From assembly GCA_963691815.1 (NCBI GenBank), contig OY829651.1, positions 33,676,504-33,740,503 on the forward strand: a stretch of 64,000 bases of DNA, read 5' to 3'. Made by a program: the position numbers and the translations under genes. The stretch comes from Echiichthys vipera. Lineage: Eukaryota > Chordata > Actinopteri > Perciformes > Trachinidae. Position 1 is the stretch's first letter; the number at the start of each line of letters is the position of its first letter. This document shows positions 53,586 through 64,000 of the stretch, one piece after another. Under the pieces are notes generated by a model. The model saw only the letters and a list, made by a program, of their open reading frames with translations. It was not told the DNA's origin and searched no databases.

Positions 53586-53911
53586 GGGCGGCAGTAGCTC
53601 AGTCCATAGGTGGCTTGGCTAGGAACCGGACAGTCGCCGTTTCGAGTCCCTGTGTGGACCATGAATGGAGCGTAGACTGGTGGCTGGAGAGGTGCCAGTT
53701 AATCTCCTGGGCACTGCCGAGGTACTGTTGAGCACCGAACCCCCAACTGCTCGGGCCGCTGGGCACTACATCTCTCCATTAATTGCATGTATATAGGTCC
53801 TGTCTGTGCATGTGTTTCTATTTTGGGCCTGTGTGTGTAACATGAATTTGTAACATGAACTTCCCTGTTGCGAGATTATTAAAGGAATTCTTCTTCTTCT
53901 TCTTAAATGTG
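53586..53911 (+). mobile_element. tRNA-derived SINE
   Basis: The head GGGCGGCAGTAGCTCAGTCC has an A-box-like TAGCTCAGT (53595-53603) and a B-box-like GTTTCGAGTCC (53639-53649), the internal RNA polymerase III promoter. The body has GGTGCCAGTTAATCTCCTGG and CACCGAACCCCCAACTGCTC, a conserved fish SINE core. The 3' end is ATTAAAGGAA followed by a TTC repeat. A weak TAAAT match flanks it. Confidence 0.8.
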
Positions 53912-54014
53912 AACTGAACCTCCATGGTGATTGTGGAATCGTATCCCGTGGAACTGTGGTAGGAGCGTGGTCAGAAGTGACTATTTGGTGATATTCACAT
54001 GCATTCACGCAGTC

Positions 54015-54475
54015 AAGGAGGTTATCGATTAAGAAGAAATCAATTCAGTAGAATGTGTGGTGTACATGGGAAAAAAAGGAGAAAGCTTTCCCATGGAGGT
54101 TTCTAAACCTCCAGCGATCAGAAATTCCCAACTGTGATGCATATGTTTTTACTTTGTGTGCTGATTTGGATAGCATAACCTGTGGACTAGGAGAAGATCT
54201 GTCAAGAGTCACATCCTGCACCAGCTTGAAGTCTCCGCGTATGATAATGCGATTGGGATTTTGAGAATAGCCTTGTAAAAAACTGTTCATCGACCCAGGT
54301 GGGCGCATAAACCAAAACTAAGACCACTGGTGTGTTCTGAAGTGTTCCTGAAACTATGACATAAGAATCATCAGTATCTAGAATTACATTTGTCGGCTCA
54401 AACAGGACCCTTTTATGAATGATGATGGCTGCCACTCTAACTCTATCTGTATGGAGTAAAACAGCTGTCAAAAAG
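54015..54475 (-). pseudogene. L1-clade LINE endonuclease fragment
   Basis: The frames 54471-54202 and 54308-54045 read in order: I-I-I-H-K-R-V-L-F-E-P, V-L-V-Y-A-P-T-W, R-G-D-F-K-L-V-Q-D (the G-D-F-N block with N changed to K) and D-R-W-R-F-R-N-L-H-G-K. A frame break separates them. Both ends are truncated. Confidence 0.75.
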
Positions 54476-55299
54476 ATGTGTCCGTATTTCTCTAATTCAT
54501 ATTCATAATGTTAACGATTCGTGTGTCAAAAACCTTGTACACAAAATGCTGTAGTCAAATCCGTGAGTCTGTGAAATTAGATTCATGTTAGAATTGTTTT
54601 TGTGAATACAACTCAAATACGAGTACAAAGTCTTAACTGTGAATACCACTTCAAGTTTACGTATACGAGCAGAAAAATTATGAAATGACGTCACTAAGGT
54701 CACAGTCAGGTCGCAGGGGAATGTAATAGAGCAGCGATTCTTCCAACTGCGCATGCGCACATAACCCCAGAGACAAAGATTAAGGAAAACGGCCAAATAG
54801 ATGGTGCGGCTGGTGCTGCAGGTGCCGGAGAAAGATCACGGGTGAAGTCGATAACTTGTATATCCATTTTTTATTTCATAAAATCTTGCTTTTTAAATAA
54901 TATGCAATAATGTAAATACTTATTACAAGAAAAATACCCTGTGTAGTTTCTCTTGAACTTATCCTCTGTGCTACTCTGATCAGAGCAGAGTCCCCAGCAA
55001 GTAGAGAGCTAGCTATACTTGACAATGGTCACTGCTGACCAATCAGAACGCAGCATTCAACAGAGTCATGTAGTAACTATTAGGTATTAAAGGTTATTTT
55101 TTTAAATTGCAAGCTAATAAATGACATATTCACTTGCCAAAAATAAATAATTTTTGTAAATGAGTAGTTTGAATGTCTGTTCATCCTAATGTTACATTAT
55201 ATGAAATTGAAAGTGTACCATATGTTGTTAAACAGATAAGTTAGTTGAGACATTTACATTTAATGCATCAAACTTGGATTTTGTTGTTTAAAGTGGCTG
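54476..55299. other. Unassigned A/T-rich sequence
   Basis: A GC-richer island (54700-54850) with CTGCGCATGCGCAC is followed by A/T-rich DNA. No coding or element ends recognised. Confidence 0.35.
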
Positions 55300-55572
55300 G
55301 TGGCTACTCAATTATTGGAATGTCTGAAATCAAGGATAACCGATGTGTTAAGTCAACCACACTTGAATTTAGACTATTTCCAGTATGTTGAAAATCAAGA
55401 AGCATCTATTCTGACTTCTGCCTCCACAACTTTTAAGATCTCAGCTGAAATTGATGAGTGTCTTGTATCCCTGCAAAGTAAGATCCATACTCATTGTAGT
55501 AGGTACTCAAGGTACAACATCATCATATCTGGAGCTATAGATAGGTACTCCAGAAAGATTTGTCACCTTTAA
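55300..55572 (+). other. Unidentified short ORF, possibly transposon-derived
   Basis: The 90-residue frame has two Ser/Thr-rich helices, then G-A-I-D-R-Y-S-R-K-I. That last phrase resembles the first-Asp strand of an integrase-like domain (G-x-I-D-G-x-S-R), but the glycine after Asp is Arg and nothing else fits. Treated as unknown. Confidence 0.3.
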
Positions 55573-55599
55573 TTACAGTGTAGTTTGTGTTCATGTATT

Positions 55600-56623
55600 T
55601 ACTTTGATTCTATATTGTTCTACATCATTGTTCTACGTCATCTACGCATGCGCAGCGTCGCTACATTTCACTGGATCTTCGCCACTTCGGCTCCAGAAAA
55701 TATTGTTTTTAACATAGTTTATCATTTATATATTTGGAATCACTCGTGCCCAACTTTTATTGTATTTATTTCTTCAAAACATGGACTGAAGCTTTTAACC
55801 ATCGAGCCTGGGGTTGCCTCGGATTACATCGGGGAATAAAACACGGAAGTTGTGACGCCGAATCGCATTAGCGAGGCGCCAATTTTTAAAAGAACTCCTT
55901 TATCTCAGTGGGATCTAAAAGCAACTGGTGAAGTGGCCTGCCTGCCCAGGAGTGAAGAAGGTCTCCCCGAATATTCGGCTCCAGGGCCAGAATTAACTCA
56001 CCTCCCTGTGGTGGTTCTGTTTCCTGAGGGGCCGGATCCCCAGCACAGGCTGCGACATAATGGCTGTGTGCGAGTCCTGTCTCCCCACCCTCTCAAAACT
56101 GAGGGAGAACATCTCTGGCCTGAAGACCTCAGGGAGAGGGACAAAATCCTCGTGGACCTCGCTGCTTCCCCTGCCACGTTTTTTGGCAGGGGAAGCCTCC
56201 GCCAGCTGCACATGTGGCTTAAAGGATACTGCCTGGGGAAAAGTATTTCATTTGTGGAAAACTTAATGGCTACTTTTTAACAGACCCGTGCTTTTTAAAC
56301 ATGACGGCCTGCACCCTTACCAGGAGGGGTCAGGACTTTTATCTGCCAACATCGACCTGACTGTCTAGTCCTGCACCACCACCACCTCCTGACAACAACC
56401 CAGTGTTGGGATCAAGATGCAGAGTCACAGTTTAATACAACTTTCTGCGCTGCCCTTACCACAGACGCACAGAAAGCAGAGTTGCAGTCTAACACACCCC
56501 TCCACACTCACTGTGGAGCACTTTCCAGCACAGTATCCTATAAAAAATGCTGTGTGCCTCACACAAAATCTGAGAATAAAATGTGGGCTTTTAAACATTA
56601 GATCTCTGACACCTAAAACTTTT
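55600..56623 (+). pseudogene. L2 LINE copy D, part 1 (5' region, ORF1 esterase, ORF2 start)
   Basis: The frame 55852-56280 and neighbours contain R-Q-L-H-M-W-L-K-G-Y-C-L-G-K, the same esterase block as copy A at 9870-9930. The D-G-L-H-P block follows in another frame near 56305, then the ORF2 start (L-S-A-L-P-L-P-Q) and L-L-N-I-R-S-L. It is cut by a solo LTR at 56624. It includes more 5' sequence than copy A, so it may hold the L2 5' UTR, but the boundary is uncertain. Confidence 0.75.
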
Positions 56624-57346
56624 TTCAGGAATTTTACACACACTACTTTAGTCAAATCTGAAGGACCTCACATAGTATATATTGCGTAATTCAAATTCTA
56701 CAGGAGGCTTTCTGGAGTCAGCAGAGTCGTTGGTAGTTTAGTGCGCCAGCAGGCATTTATTAGCAGGAGGACATCGGAAGAAACAGACGTCTGGAGAAAT
56801 GTTCTATTCTCTATCCAGAGTAACTGGGTGCAACACAGTACCCGTGATCAGAGGCAAGAAGTTCCTGATCTCTATTCTATCTGCTCCAGCATATAAACTT
56901 GTTACAAAGGCGTGGTTATGTGTCCGCTTGTGCGTGCATATGTTTATTTCAGAAGTAGCCGCTGCTCCTCCATCTTCAACCCCTGCCCTTCGGGGTTTCA
57001 TCTGTTTGGCATGACTGAATGAATGTCTTCTTTATCTGTGAAGGAAGCACAGCACGGACAGCAATTTCCCTAATCTCAACTTACTTTGCCAGGTGCATAT
57101 GTGCAAGCTGGCTAGTTCATTGTCTTTGTGACCTTGACTGACTGCCAAAAGTTTGTGTGCAGAAAGAGCAGAAAAGCTTGAGTCAAAAGTTTGTGTGCTT
57201 TGCTGGAAGCAGAAAAGTTTGAGCTTGGACTAATAATCACTATCAGACTTTTAAATGATCATACCTAATAATCACACTTATCACATTCTTACTAATGACT
57301 TAATAATTACTAATACACACGCTAACACATGATTATTAATTCTTCA
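56624..57346 (-). mobile_element. Solo LTR of the ERV1 family (LTR-A) in L2 copy D
   Basis: Matches the ERV1 LTR along its length. The left terminus has drifted (TTCAGGAATT for TGTAGGAATT) and the right end is TTCTTCA. L2 sequence resumes with CTGTATTA directly after. The 69-bp U3 unit is present once. A 4-bp duplication is not certain because of a T run on the left. Confidence 0.85.
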
Positions 57347-58162
57347 CTGTATTAGTAAATTTTCTGATATCAGATAACCATATTAATTTACTCTGACTGT
57401 GTCATGAAGAATATGTTAGCCTAAATTAATCCACTCCTCCTAGTCATATTAATACTCATATTCCTCGAGGCAATGGTCAAGGAGGAGGCGTTGCAGCTAT
57501 TTATAACTCAGGCCTATTAATCAACCCTAAACCTAAACTAAATTATAATTCACTTGTTCTTTGTCTTTCACATTCAACCTGGAAAACTGTGCAGCCAATT
57601 GTACTTGTTATAGTGTACCGTGCTCCTGGTCCGTACTCTGAAACTCTGGAGTTCAGATAGAAATTCAGTCAAATTTAGTCCTCAAATCTGATAAAGTAAT
57701 CATTGTAGGAGATTTTAATATTCACGTGGATGTGTGTGGAGTGTACATAAACCTACTCACTGTTTTAATCACACCCCGACCTGGTTTTGGCTTATGGTGT
57801 GTAAATAAAAGACTTATTAGTCTTTCCACAGAATCCTATTTTATCAGACCATTATTTAATAACTTTTGAATTCATATTACAGGACTACTTACCTTTAGAG
57901 TGTTTGTCTGATAGTGCTGTAGCTAAATTTAAGGAAGCGATTCCATATGTATTTAATTTAAAGCCCTTTCCTTATATTCTAGATATCTGTACTAAGGTTA
58001 GTTTCTCTGAAATTGATCACCTTGTTGACAGTGTTGCAGGCCCACTACGAACAACACTCGACTCTGTTGCTCCGTTAAAAAAGAAGACAATGAAACAGAG
58101 GAAGTTGGCTCCATGGTATAACTCACAAACCCATGAATTAAAACAAGTATCGTGAAAATTGG
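57347..58162 (+). pseudogene. L2 LINE copy D, part 2 (endonuclease to linker)
   Basis: Continues the L2 ORF2 in broken frames: V-G-D-F-N-I-H-V-D near 57710, then 57904-58155 with D-S-A-V-A-K-F-K and K-Q-R-K-L-A-P-W-Y-N-S-Q-T. It is interrupted by the Gmr1-like element and resumes at 63035. Confidence 0.82.
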
Positions 58163-58632
58163 TGTGTGACGGAACGCCTTTGAACGAATGTCACTCCCTG
58201 ACCGGTGTGCTCTCTCTCTCTCAGAGAGTGCCGGTGCTGGGAGCGCACGCTGCACTCTCATTGTTCCAGCTGAGCCAAGCTCCATCCAAACTGTCTTCTC
58301 ACAGACCGCATCTCGCGGTCCAGCAGTGACACAAACTTTCGCCCATTTCCCTGAACTCTGTTTGCACACCGTAGGTCGTCGAGGGTACACACTCAGTGCC
58401 TACGCAACATACACACACGCTCACCTGCTGTTGCTGCAGAGGTCTGTCTCGGATTCACGGGCCGAGTCGAGGCAGTTCCGGATCATGATATAAATAGCGC
58501 TGGTTGGCGCGCTTCAATGGGTCAGCTGGCCGCGGACTATACTAATATTATGATTTATGATAAATGTATGTGGACAATGGCACAGCATATGGAGGGTTGT
58601 TAGTGCCACATACTGAAGTGAAAGTAAATGGG
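58163..58632 (+). mobile_element. Gmr1-like 5' LTR, truncated
   Basis: Matches the first part of the 3' LTR up to AATGGG and then jumps into the gag/protease region, so the promoter half, R, U5 and primer site are missing. It also carries about 45 extra bases near 58210-58260 that the 3' LTR lacks. Many substitutions separate the two LTRs. Confidence 0.8.
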
Positions 58633-59170
58633 GTCACGTTCCGTCGCAGCCCAGACCAGCAACCCAGAGCCAGCCAGCATCCGCCTGGAGAACACCGCCC
58701 CGCACCTTGCCAGTGCAGCCCCGGTTAGGAGCTCATCTGTTTTTACTGCCAGCAGGCAGGGCACAAGACTTCTTTGTGCCCCATCAGAAAAGCGAAACTT
58801 AACGGGGCATATTACACTCCCTGGGCTGAGGTTGCAAGCGCTGGGAGAGGGCAACAGCGTTTTAAAGACATTACCATTAACGGTGAATCTGTGACTGCGC
58901 TGGTTGACTCGGGGTGCTTCCTGGGGCATTGTGGATTATAACAGACAGGAAGACATTTTGTGTGTGCATGGGGACAGCCATTCCTTCCCCACAGCAGAGG
59001 TGACGGTGGTGGTGGACGAGCAACCTTACCTGCTAACTCTGGGGGTGGTGGAAGGGTTACCCGTTGCTGCTGTCCTGGGTTGGGACTTACCTGTGCTACT
59101 GGACGTGTTGCTGGAGGCCGGTCCCAAAGACAGTGACCTGGGGAAGGGTTTGTCCGGTCATGTGATCAGG
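58633..59170 (+). pseudogene. Gmr1-like gag end and protease
   Basis: The frame 58628-58894 is a gag C-terminal scrap. A shifted frame gives I-N-G-E-S-V-T-A-L-V-D-S-G-C, with the catalytic D-S-G at 58906-58914. Then V-V-V-D-E-Q-P-Y-L-L-T-L-G-V-V and V-L-G-W-D-L-P-V-L-L (flap and C-terminal helix) appear in the frame 58904-59398. The two halves are in different frames. Confidence 0.75.
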
Positions 59171-59181
59171 CAAGAGCGGGG

Positions 59182-60166
59182 GTGGCGCCCGACCCAGGGC
59201 AGGCAAAGGGGCCTGATCCAGAACTCTTTGCAACCCTGGACAGCAGTATGTTTGAGGGGGGCACAAAGGGGCCCAGGAAGTCTCGCCGCCAGCGGCGGTT
59301 TGAAAAGGGGCTGGAATCCCCGAAGCCAGACTGTGCAAAAGGCATGTGGGAAGTTCCAGGGGACATTGGGGCATTGCAAAGGGAGGACGGGACTCTGAAG
59401 CCCTTGTTCGCCAAGGTGGTTGGGGGGCTGGATATGGTAAAAGGGGAGAAAGAATGTTTTGTTGTTGACAGTGATGTTTTGTATGCAGTGGCAGACGGTG
59501 TCAAAAGCCTCTTGGTTCCTGTGTCATGTCGGCCGATGATAATGCACCTGGCACACACCTTGCCTTGGGCAGGTCATCTTGGCCGCAACAAAACCTATTT
59601 GCGCATATCCTCCAGATTCTACTGGCCTTCCATGTATGTTGATGTGCAGACCTTCTGCAAAACCTGTCCCACCTGTCAGAGAACTTGCTATGTTCGCCAG
59701 TCCGACCGCGCCTACCTCCAACCCATGCCTATGATCTCCACTCCATTTAGGCGTATAGCCATGGACATTGTTGGCCCATTGGTGGAGAGCAGTGGAGGGC
59801 AGCAGTACATTCTGGGGCTCTGTGATTACACAACACGGTTTCCGAGGCTTTTCCCTTGCACACCATCACTGCTCCTGCTGTGCTGCATTGTCTTGTCCAG
59901 CTGTTTTCCAGGGTTGGTGTTCCAGACGAGATCATTACCAACCAGGGGACCACCTGCAGTTTTTCCACCGACAGTTGGGGATTTCCGCTATCAACACCAC
60001 CCCATACCACCCTCAGACGGAAGATCTGGTCGAGCGCTTCAATCAAACCCTGAAGAAGATGTTGCAGAAGTTTCTGGCTGACACTGGGAGAGACTGGGAC
60101 CAGTGGGTGGGGGCCGTTGGACCTGCTGCTGAAGGTCTGGGAGGCTCCCGCAACTGGTGTCAGTGA
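59182..60166 (+). pseudogene. Gmr1-like integrase
   Basis: The frame 59182-60081 has an open 225-residue start: linker, then the zinc-binding H-x-x-H...C-x-x-C block (H-L-A-H ... G-H-L-G-R-N-K-T ... C-K-T-C-P-T-C-Q), then M-D-I-V-G-P-L with the first catalytic Asp. After about 59850 the frame is lost. Other frames give L-F-S-R-V-G-V-P-D-E-I-I-T and T-P-Y-H-P-Q-T-E, the second-Asp and Glu regions. The second catalytic Asp is drifted (I-I-T-N-Q-G). Confidence 0.82.
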
Positions 60167-60669
60167 TTGTGGTGGAGATGAGGGACCGGTTGGCAAAGTA
60201 CCGGGACGAGGCCGAAGTCAACCTTCTCGAGGCCAAGCAGACCCAGAAGGCATGGTATGACCGACAGGCCAGGCGCAGAGAGTACCAGCCCGGCCAGAAG
60301 GTCCTACTCCTCCTGCCATCCTCCAACAGCAAGCTGCTTGCTAAATGGCAGGGCCCGTACACCATACTCAGGAAGATGGGCCCTGTGACCTACGAGATCC
60401 ACCAACCACACAAGAAAAAGGCGAAACAGATCTACCACGTCAACATGCTGAAGGAGTGGAAGGAGGCTCCAGTTCAGGTTCCTGTGGCGTCCCTGCTGGT
60501 GATGGCGCTGGACAGTGAAGGGAAAGAGGAGTCTACCCTCACCGATCTCACCCAGTCTGCTGGACCTTCTCTCGGCCATCTCTCAGCTGTCCAGTCCAGC
60601 CAGCTGTGCCAGGTGTTCCAGCGGGTCTCCAAGCTCTTCGCGGCCAACCCGGGGGAGACTGACGCCTGA
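60157..60669 (+). pseudogene. Gmr1-like integrase C-terminal / inter-domain region
   Basis: The 170-residue frame contains Q-K-A-W-Y-D-R-Q-A-R, Y-Q-P-G-Q-K-V-L-L-L-L-P and W-Q-G-P-Y-T-I-L-R-K-M-G-P-V-T-Y-E-I, the GPY/F C-terminal domain of gypsy integrases, then V-N-M-L-K-E-W and an Asp/Ser-rich connector. In Gmr1-like elements the RT follows this connector directly. Confidence 0.82.
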
Positions 60670-60719
60670 AAGACAAGGGGCCCGTTCGCCAGAGGGCCTG
60701 CCGGGTTCCCCAAAACCTG

Positions 60720-61800
60720 GTGGCCAAGCTTCATAAGGAGGTGGAGGAGATGCAGCGTTTTCGGCGTGATCGAGCCGTCGCAGTCTGAGTGGTGTAGCCC
60801 TGTGGTCATTGTGGTGTAGAAGGAGAGTTCGCTCCGCATCTGCATTGACATTGACGGACCTCACCCTGGACCTCTGTAAGGGCTTCTGGCAAGTACCCCT
60901 GGAAGCGTCCAGTCATCCCTGCAAAGCGTTTCAGACACCTGACAGCCTCTTCCAGTTTACGGTGATGCTCTTTGGCCTAAATGGGGCACCCGCCACTTTC
61001 CAGAAGCTGATGGACCGTGTTCTGCAGGGGTGTGAGGACTGCAGTGCTGCCTACCTCGATGACGTGGTTATCTTCAGTACCACCTGGGAGCAGCACCTGC
61101 GTCATCTGGAGCGAGTCCTGGGCCAGATCCAGCAGGCAGGCCTGACGCTGAATCCAGCCAAGTGTCAGTGAGCCAGGGAGCGGGCAAAATACCTGGGGTA
61201 CCGGCTTGGACAAGGTCGAGGCTATTCAGGAGGAGGTAAGGTCCTTCTTGGGCTTGGCCGGTTGGTACAGGAGGTTCGTCCCACAGTTCGCCACCATTGC
61301 AGCTCCGCTGACAGCTCTGACGGCAAAGGACCAGAGAAACACGGTCATCTGGAACGACGACTGCGAGGCGGCATTCCAAGCTCTCAAGGCCTGTTTGTGC
61401 TCTTCGCCAGTCCTGAGGAGCCCCAACTTCAGCCAGCGGTTCCTGGGGCAGTCCTGGCCCAAGGTGAGCCTGGTGACGAGCGACCGGTGCTGTACCTGAG
61501 CCGCAAGCTGCTGCCAAGGGACACCAGGTACTCTGTGGAGGAGGGGGGCCTGGCCATCAAATGGGCCCTGGAGAGCTTGAGGTACTATCTGCTGGGGAGA
61601 GAGTTTGACTTAGAGACTGATCATTGGGCTTTGACATGGATTAACTCCATGAAAGAGCCACAACAGTCGTCTCATCCGCTGGTACCTCTCTCTCCAGCCG
61701 TACCAGTTCCAGATCCGACATCGAGTTGGCAAGAAAAATGTTGTAGCTGATTATCTCTCCAGGTTGCCTCACATCTGCAACCTCGGGGAGGAGAGGGATA
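60720..61800 (+). pseudogene. Gmr1-like reverse transcriptase and RNase H
   Basis: The frame 60809-61171 has L-D-L-C-K-G-F-W-Q-V-P-L (first Asp), F-G-L-N-G-A-P-A-T-F-Q and Y-L-D-D-V-V-I-F (61052-61075), all intact catalytic blocks. After a TGA near 61169 the thumb continues in other frames (F-L-G-L-A-G-W-Y-R-R-F). The frame 61262-61750 contains V-L-Y-L-S-R-K-L-L-P-R-D-T and D-L-E-T-D-H-W-A-L, the RNase H region. It ends at V-A-D-Y-L-S-R-L just before the polypurine tract. The RT N-terminus near 60720 is damaged. Confidence 0.82.
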
Positions 61801-61801
61801 A

Positions 61802-63034
61802 TGTGACGGAGCGTCTTTGAACGCCCGTCACTCCCTGACTGGCGCGCTCTCTCTCTCATTGTTCCGGCGGAGCCAAGCTCCATCCAAACTGTCTCGCGGT
61901 CCAGCAGTGACACAAACTTTCGCCCATTTCCCTGAACTCTATTTGCACACCGTAGGTCGTCGAGGGTGCACACTCGGTGCCTACACAACACACCTACGCA
62001 ACACACATACAAACACACATATACACACACGCTCACCTGCTGTTGCTGCAGAGGTCTGTCTCGGATTCACGGGCCAAACCGAGGCATTTCCGGATCATGA
62101 TATAAATAACGCTGGTTGGCGTGCTTCAATGGGTCAGCTGACCGCGGACTATACTAATATTATGATTTATGATGAATGTATGGGGAATTGAGGTGTTCTG
62201 TGTGAACAATGGCACAGCTATTATGGTAGAACAATGTATTATAAAAATAGAAAGGTCTACAAGAAGGAGTCAGCAGAGAGGTCTCACAGCAATCAAGGGG
62301 AATTTATTGAATCAAGGTTTGATACACTCATCACAGAGTTCCGAGATCCACAATACCAAATTCCAAATTCCAAGTGTCTCTTAACAGAACTTCCCGTCTT
62401 ATACCGAGGTTTGTGTGCTGACGACGTTTACACGCCCAATCAGGTCTTTCCAATACACACTCAGTACATTTACAATCAGTGGCGTCTACTTTGTGTCCAG
62501 ACGTCATCATGCCCAAATACAGTTCTATTGTTTTCTAAACAGAATGTGCTTATCAGGCCTATGTCCCCAGTACACGGTGACCTAGCCCTGTTGTTCACTT
62601 TCTCAATCATGTTTTCTTCCACGCTATATGAAGGGTTGTTAGTGCCACACACTGTAGTGAAAGTTAATGGGTCTTTTGTGTTTGGGTATTCTGTTTCCTA
62701 GTTTATGTGTTGAAACCCCTGTGCTGTGATAATTGGTTTGCCCGTGGGAGGGGCCAAGGGGGTATTTAAAGGAAGCTCAGCTCACTTGAGGGGGGCATTC
62801 GGCTGAGAGGCATGTGGGTTCTAATCGCTGCTGTAAAATCCTGTTGTAAATATTTTTTTCTCTCTGTCCTGTTGTAAATATTTTTTCTGTCTGTCCTATT
62901 GTAAATATTCCTGCTATTTTTGCTTTGCCACCTGTGGATATTTTTCTTTGGTTTTGGTGTCAATAAAAAAATCACCACACTGAAGTTTGCCGACTGGGTC
63001 ATCATCTATCCATTGAAAAGTCCGAAACCTGACA
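61802..63034 (+). mobile_element. Gmr1-like 3' LTR with internal insertion
   Basis: TGTGACGG...CCTGACA. It contains GGTATTTAAAGG (TATA-like, 62761-62772), AATAAA (62962-62967) and three CCTGTTGTAAATATTT-type repeats (about 62840-62910). A 406-bp stretch (62222-62627) absent from the 5' LTR is flanked by GCTAT. Confidence 0.82.
62222..62622. mobile_element. Unknown insertion in the Gmr1-like 3' LTR
   Basis: GCTAT at 62217-62221 and 62623-62627 flanks sequence missing from the 5' LTR. No TIR or LTR ends are clear. It contains no motif I recognise. Confidence 0.55.
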
Positions 63035-64000
63035 TGGAGGAATCTCACTTAGTTTGGCAAGAAAGTCTAAAAAAATATAGGAAGGTCCTCTGTAATGCCA
63101 GAGCAGCCTATTACTCATCTTTAATAGAGGAGAATAAGAACATCCTAGATTTCTTTTCAGCACTGTAGCCAGGCTGACAGAGAGCCACAGCTCTATTGAG
63201 CCATGTATTCCTATAACCCTCAGTAGTAACAACTTCATGACCTTCTTTAATGACAAAATTACAACAATTAGAGACAAAATCAACTCGCTTGGAACCAATT
63301 TTTCTTCAAACCCAGGAACCTTAGAAACAACTGTATGGCCTGATGTATTCTTGGACTGCTTTTCTACAGTTGACCTTAAAAAAATTAACCTCTACTATTT
63401 CGGCATCAAAGCCTTCTACTTGTCTCCTAGACTCTATTCCAACTAGGTTACTTAAAGAAGTGCTACCTGTAGTTAGCCTTCCATTAATATGTCTTTATCA
63501 GCAGGTTATGTACCACAGTCTTTTAAAGTAGCTGTAATTAAACCTCTTCTTAAAAAGCCCAGTCTTGATCCTGAAGTACTAGCCAGCTATAGACCTATAT
63601 CTAACCTTCCTTTTCTCTCTGAGATCCTTGAGAAATTAGTGGCCGATCAGCGTGTGACTTTTTACATAATAATGAGTTAATTGAGGACAGTCAGGATTTA
63701 GAGCGAATCATAGCACTGAGACAGCACTGGTTAAAATGACTAACGACCTTCTAATAACTCCCGACAAAGGACTTGTCTCTGTACTTGTTTTACTAGATCT
63801 TAGTGCTTAGACACTCATTGCATGGTACTAATCAACTCCATGTTATTATCTTTGCCATGTTCTGTCACTCTAGCTGTGCTTGTTTCTTGCTGTTCAGCTG
63901 TATTAACTGCCATAACTTGTAAGTCATATTCACATTGCTTTAGCTATCACTATAGTCACTATTACTTTTGTGGTTGCTTGTATCTCTGGAAGTATGTCTG
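63035..64000 (+). pseudogene. L2 LINE copy D, part 3 (linker, RT start, 3' UTR)
   Basis: E-E-S-H-L-V-W-Q-E-S-L at 63035 resumes the L2 linker after the Gmr1-like element. The frame 63489-63680 gives the RT entry (V-A-V-I-K-P-L-L-K-K-P). At about 63810 it jumps to L2 3' UTR sequence matching the reverse complement of 5620-5830, so most of the RT was deleted. The copy runs off the window end. Confidence 0.82.

Larger units (their letters stand above)
58163..63034 (+). mobile_element. Gmr1-like Ty3/gypsy retrotransposon, defective
   Basis: LTRs start TGTGACGG (58163 and 61802). The 3' LTR ends CCTGACA at 63034. Domain order along the plus strand is protease, integrase (59182-60150), C-terminal domain, RT, RNase H. 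Integrase before RT is the Gmr1 arrangement rather than the usual gypsy order. A polypurine tract (GGGGAGGAGAGGGA, about 61785-61798) precedes the 3' LTR. L2 copy D sequence lies on both sides. The primer site and most of gag are deleted. Confidence 0.85.

Noticed and set aside
53586..53660. Functional tRNA gene
   Set aside because: A and B boxes are present but the cloverleaf and 3' end are not; a SINE body and TTC tail follow.

Overview
This window looks like teleost fish nuclear DNA made almost entirely of transposable elements. The support is the element set: L2-type LINEs with an esterase-bearing ORF1, Rex1-type LINEs, an L1-type LINE, a GC-rich fish LINE, PIF/Harbinger and piggyBac elements, a Gmr1-like Ty3/gypsy element, class-I endogenous retrovirus (ERV) remnants, a tRNA-derived SINE and CA/ATCT microsatellites. 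I see no intact host gene, no tRNA or rRNA gene and no prokaryotic feature. Names come from reading translations by eye, so clade names are working labels.

Left part, 1-13.7 kb. A retroelement gag-like remnant joined to an LTR end is followed by an L2 piece and by an ERV remnant ('ERV2') in two halves (about 2.49-3.24 kb and 11.40-13.24 kb). Between the halves lies a LINE 3' tail, and inside that tail a DNA transposon at 3365-11124 with roughly 89-bp inverted ends and an 8-bp target duplication. The transposon carries decayed multi-exon sequence resembling the PWWP3/MUM1 family and an intron-less piece resembling aida. It was later hit by a 4.8-kb L2 element.

Middle, 13.7-36.5 kb. In order: a truncated Harbinger transposase gene; a GC-rich LINE (-); a Jockey-type LINE (+); two Rex1 families (-), one interrupted by a Rex1 tail; an L2 copy (+) interrupted by a Rex1 copy and by a 1.2-kb solo LTR; an L1-like LINE (-); a gypsy RT scrap; a minisatellite; a solo LTR of the main ERV family; and a piggyBac-type MITE.

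36.9-50.1 kb is a nested set: an L2 copy (-) contains a Harbinger-type MITE, which contains a 9.7-kb provirus ('ERV1', - strand, 4-bp target duplication, tRNA-Trp-like primer site), which contains a second copy of the MITE and four LINE insertions. ERV1 has lost RT, most of integrase and nearly all of env, yet its two LTRs differ at about one position over their shared 366 bp.

50.1-64.0 kb holds the longest low-repeat stretch (about 50.7-52.2 kb), a LINE tail, a CA microsatellite, a SINE, an L1 endonuclease scrap, and a last L2 copy (+) interrupted by another solo LTR of the ERV1 family and by a 4.9-kb Gmr1-like gypsy element whose integrase precedes its reverse transcriptase.

The coding pieces do not work together as a pathway. 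They are layers of insertion whose order can be read from the nesting and the target-site duplications.
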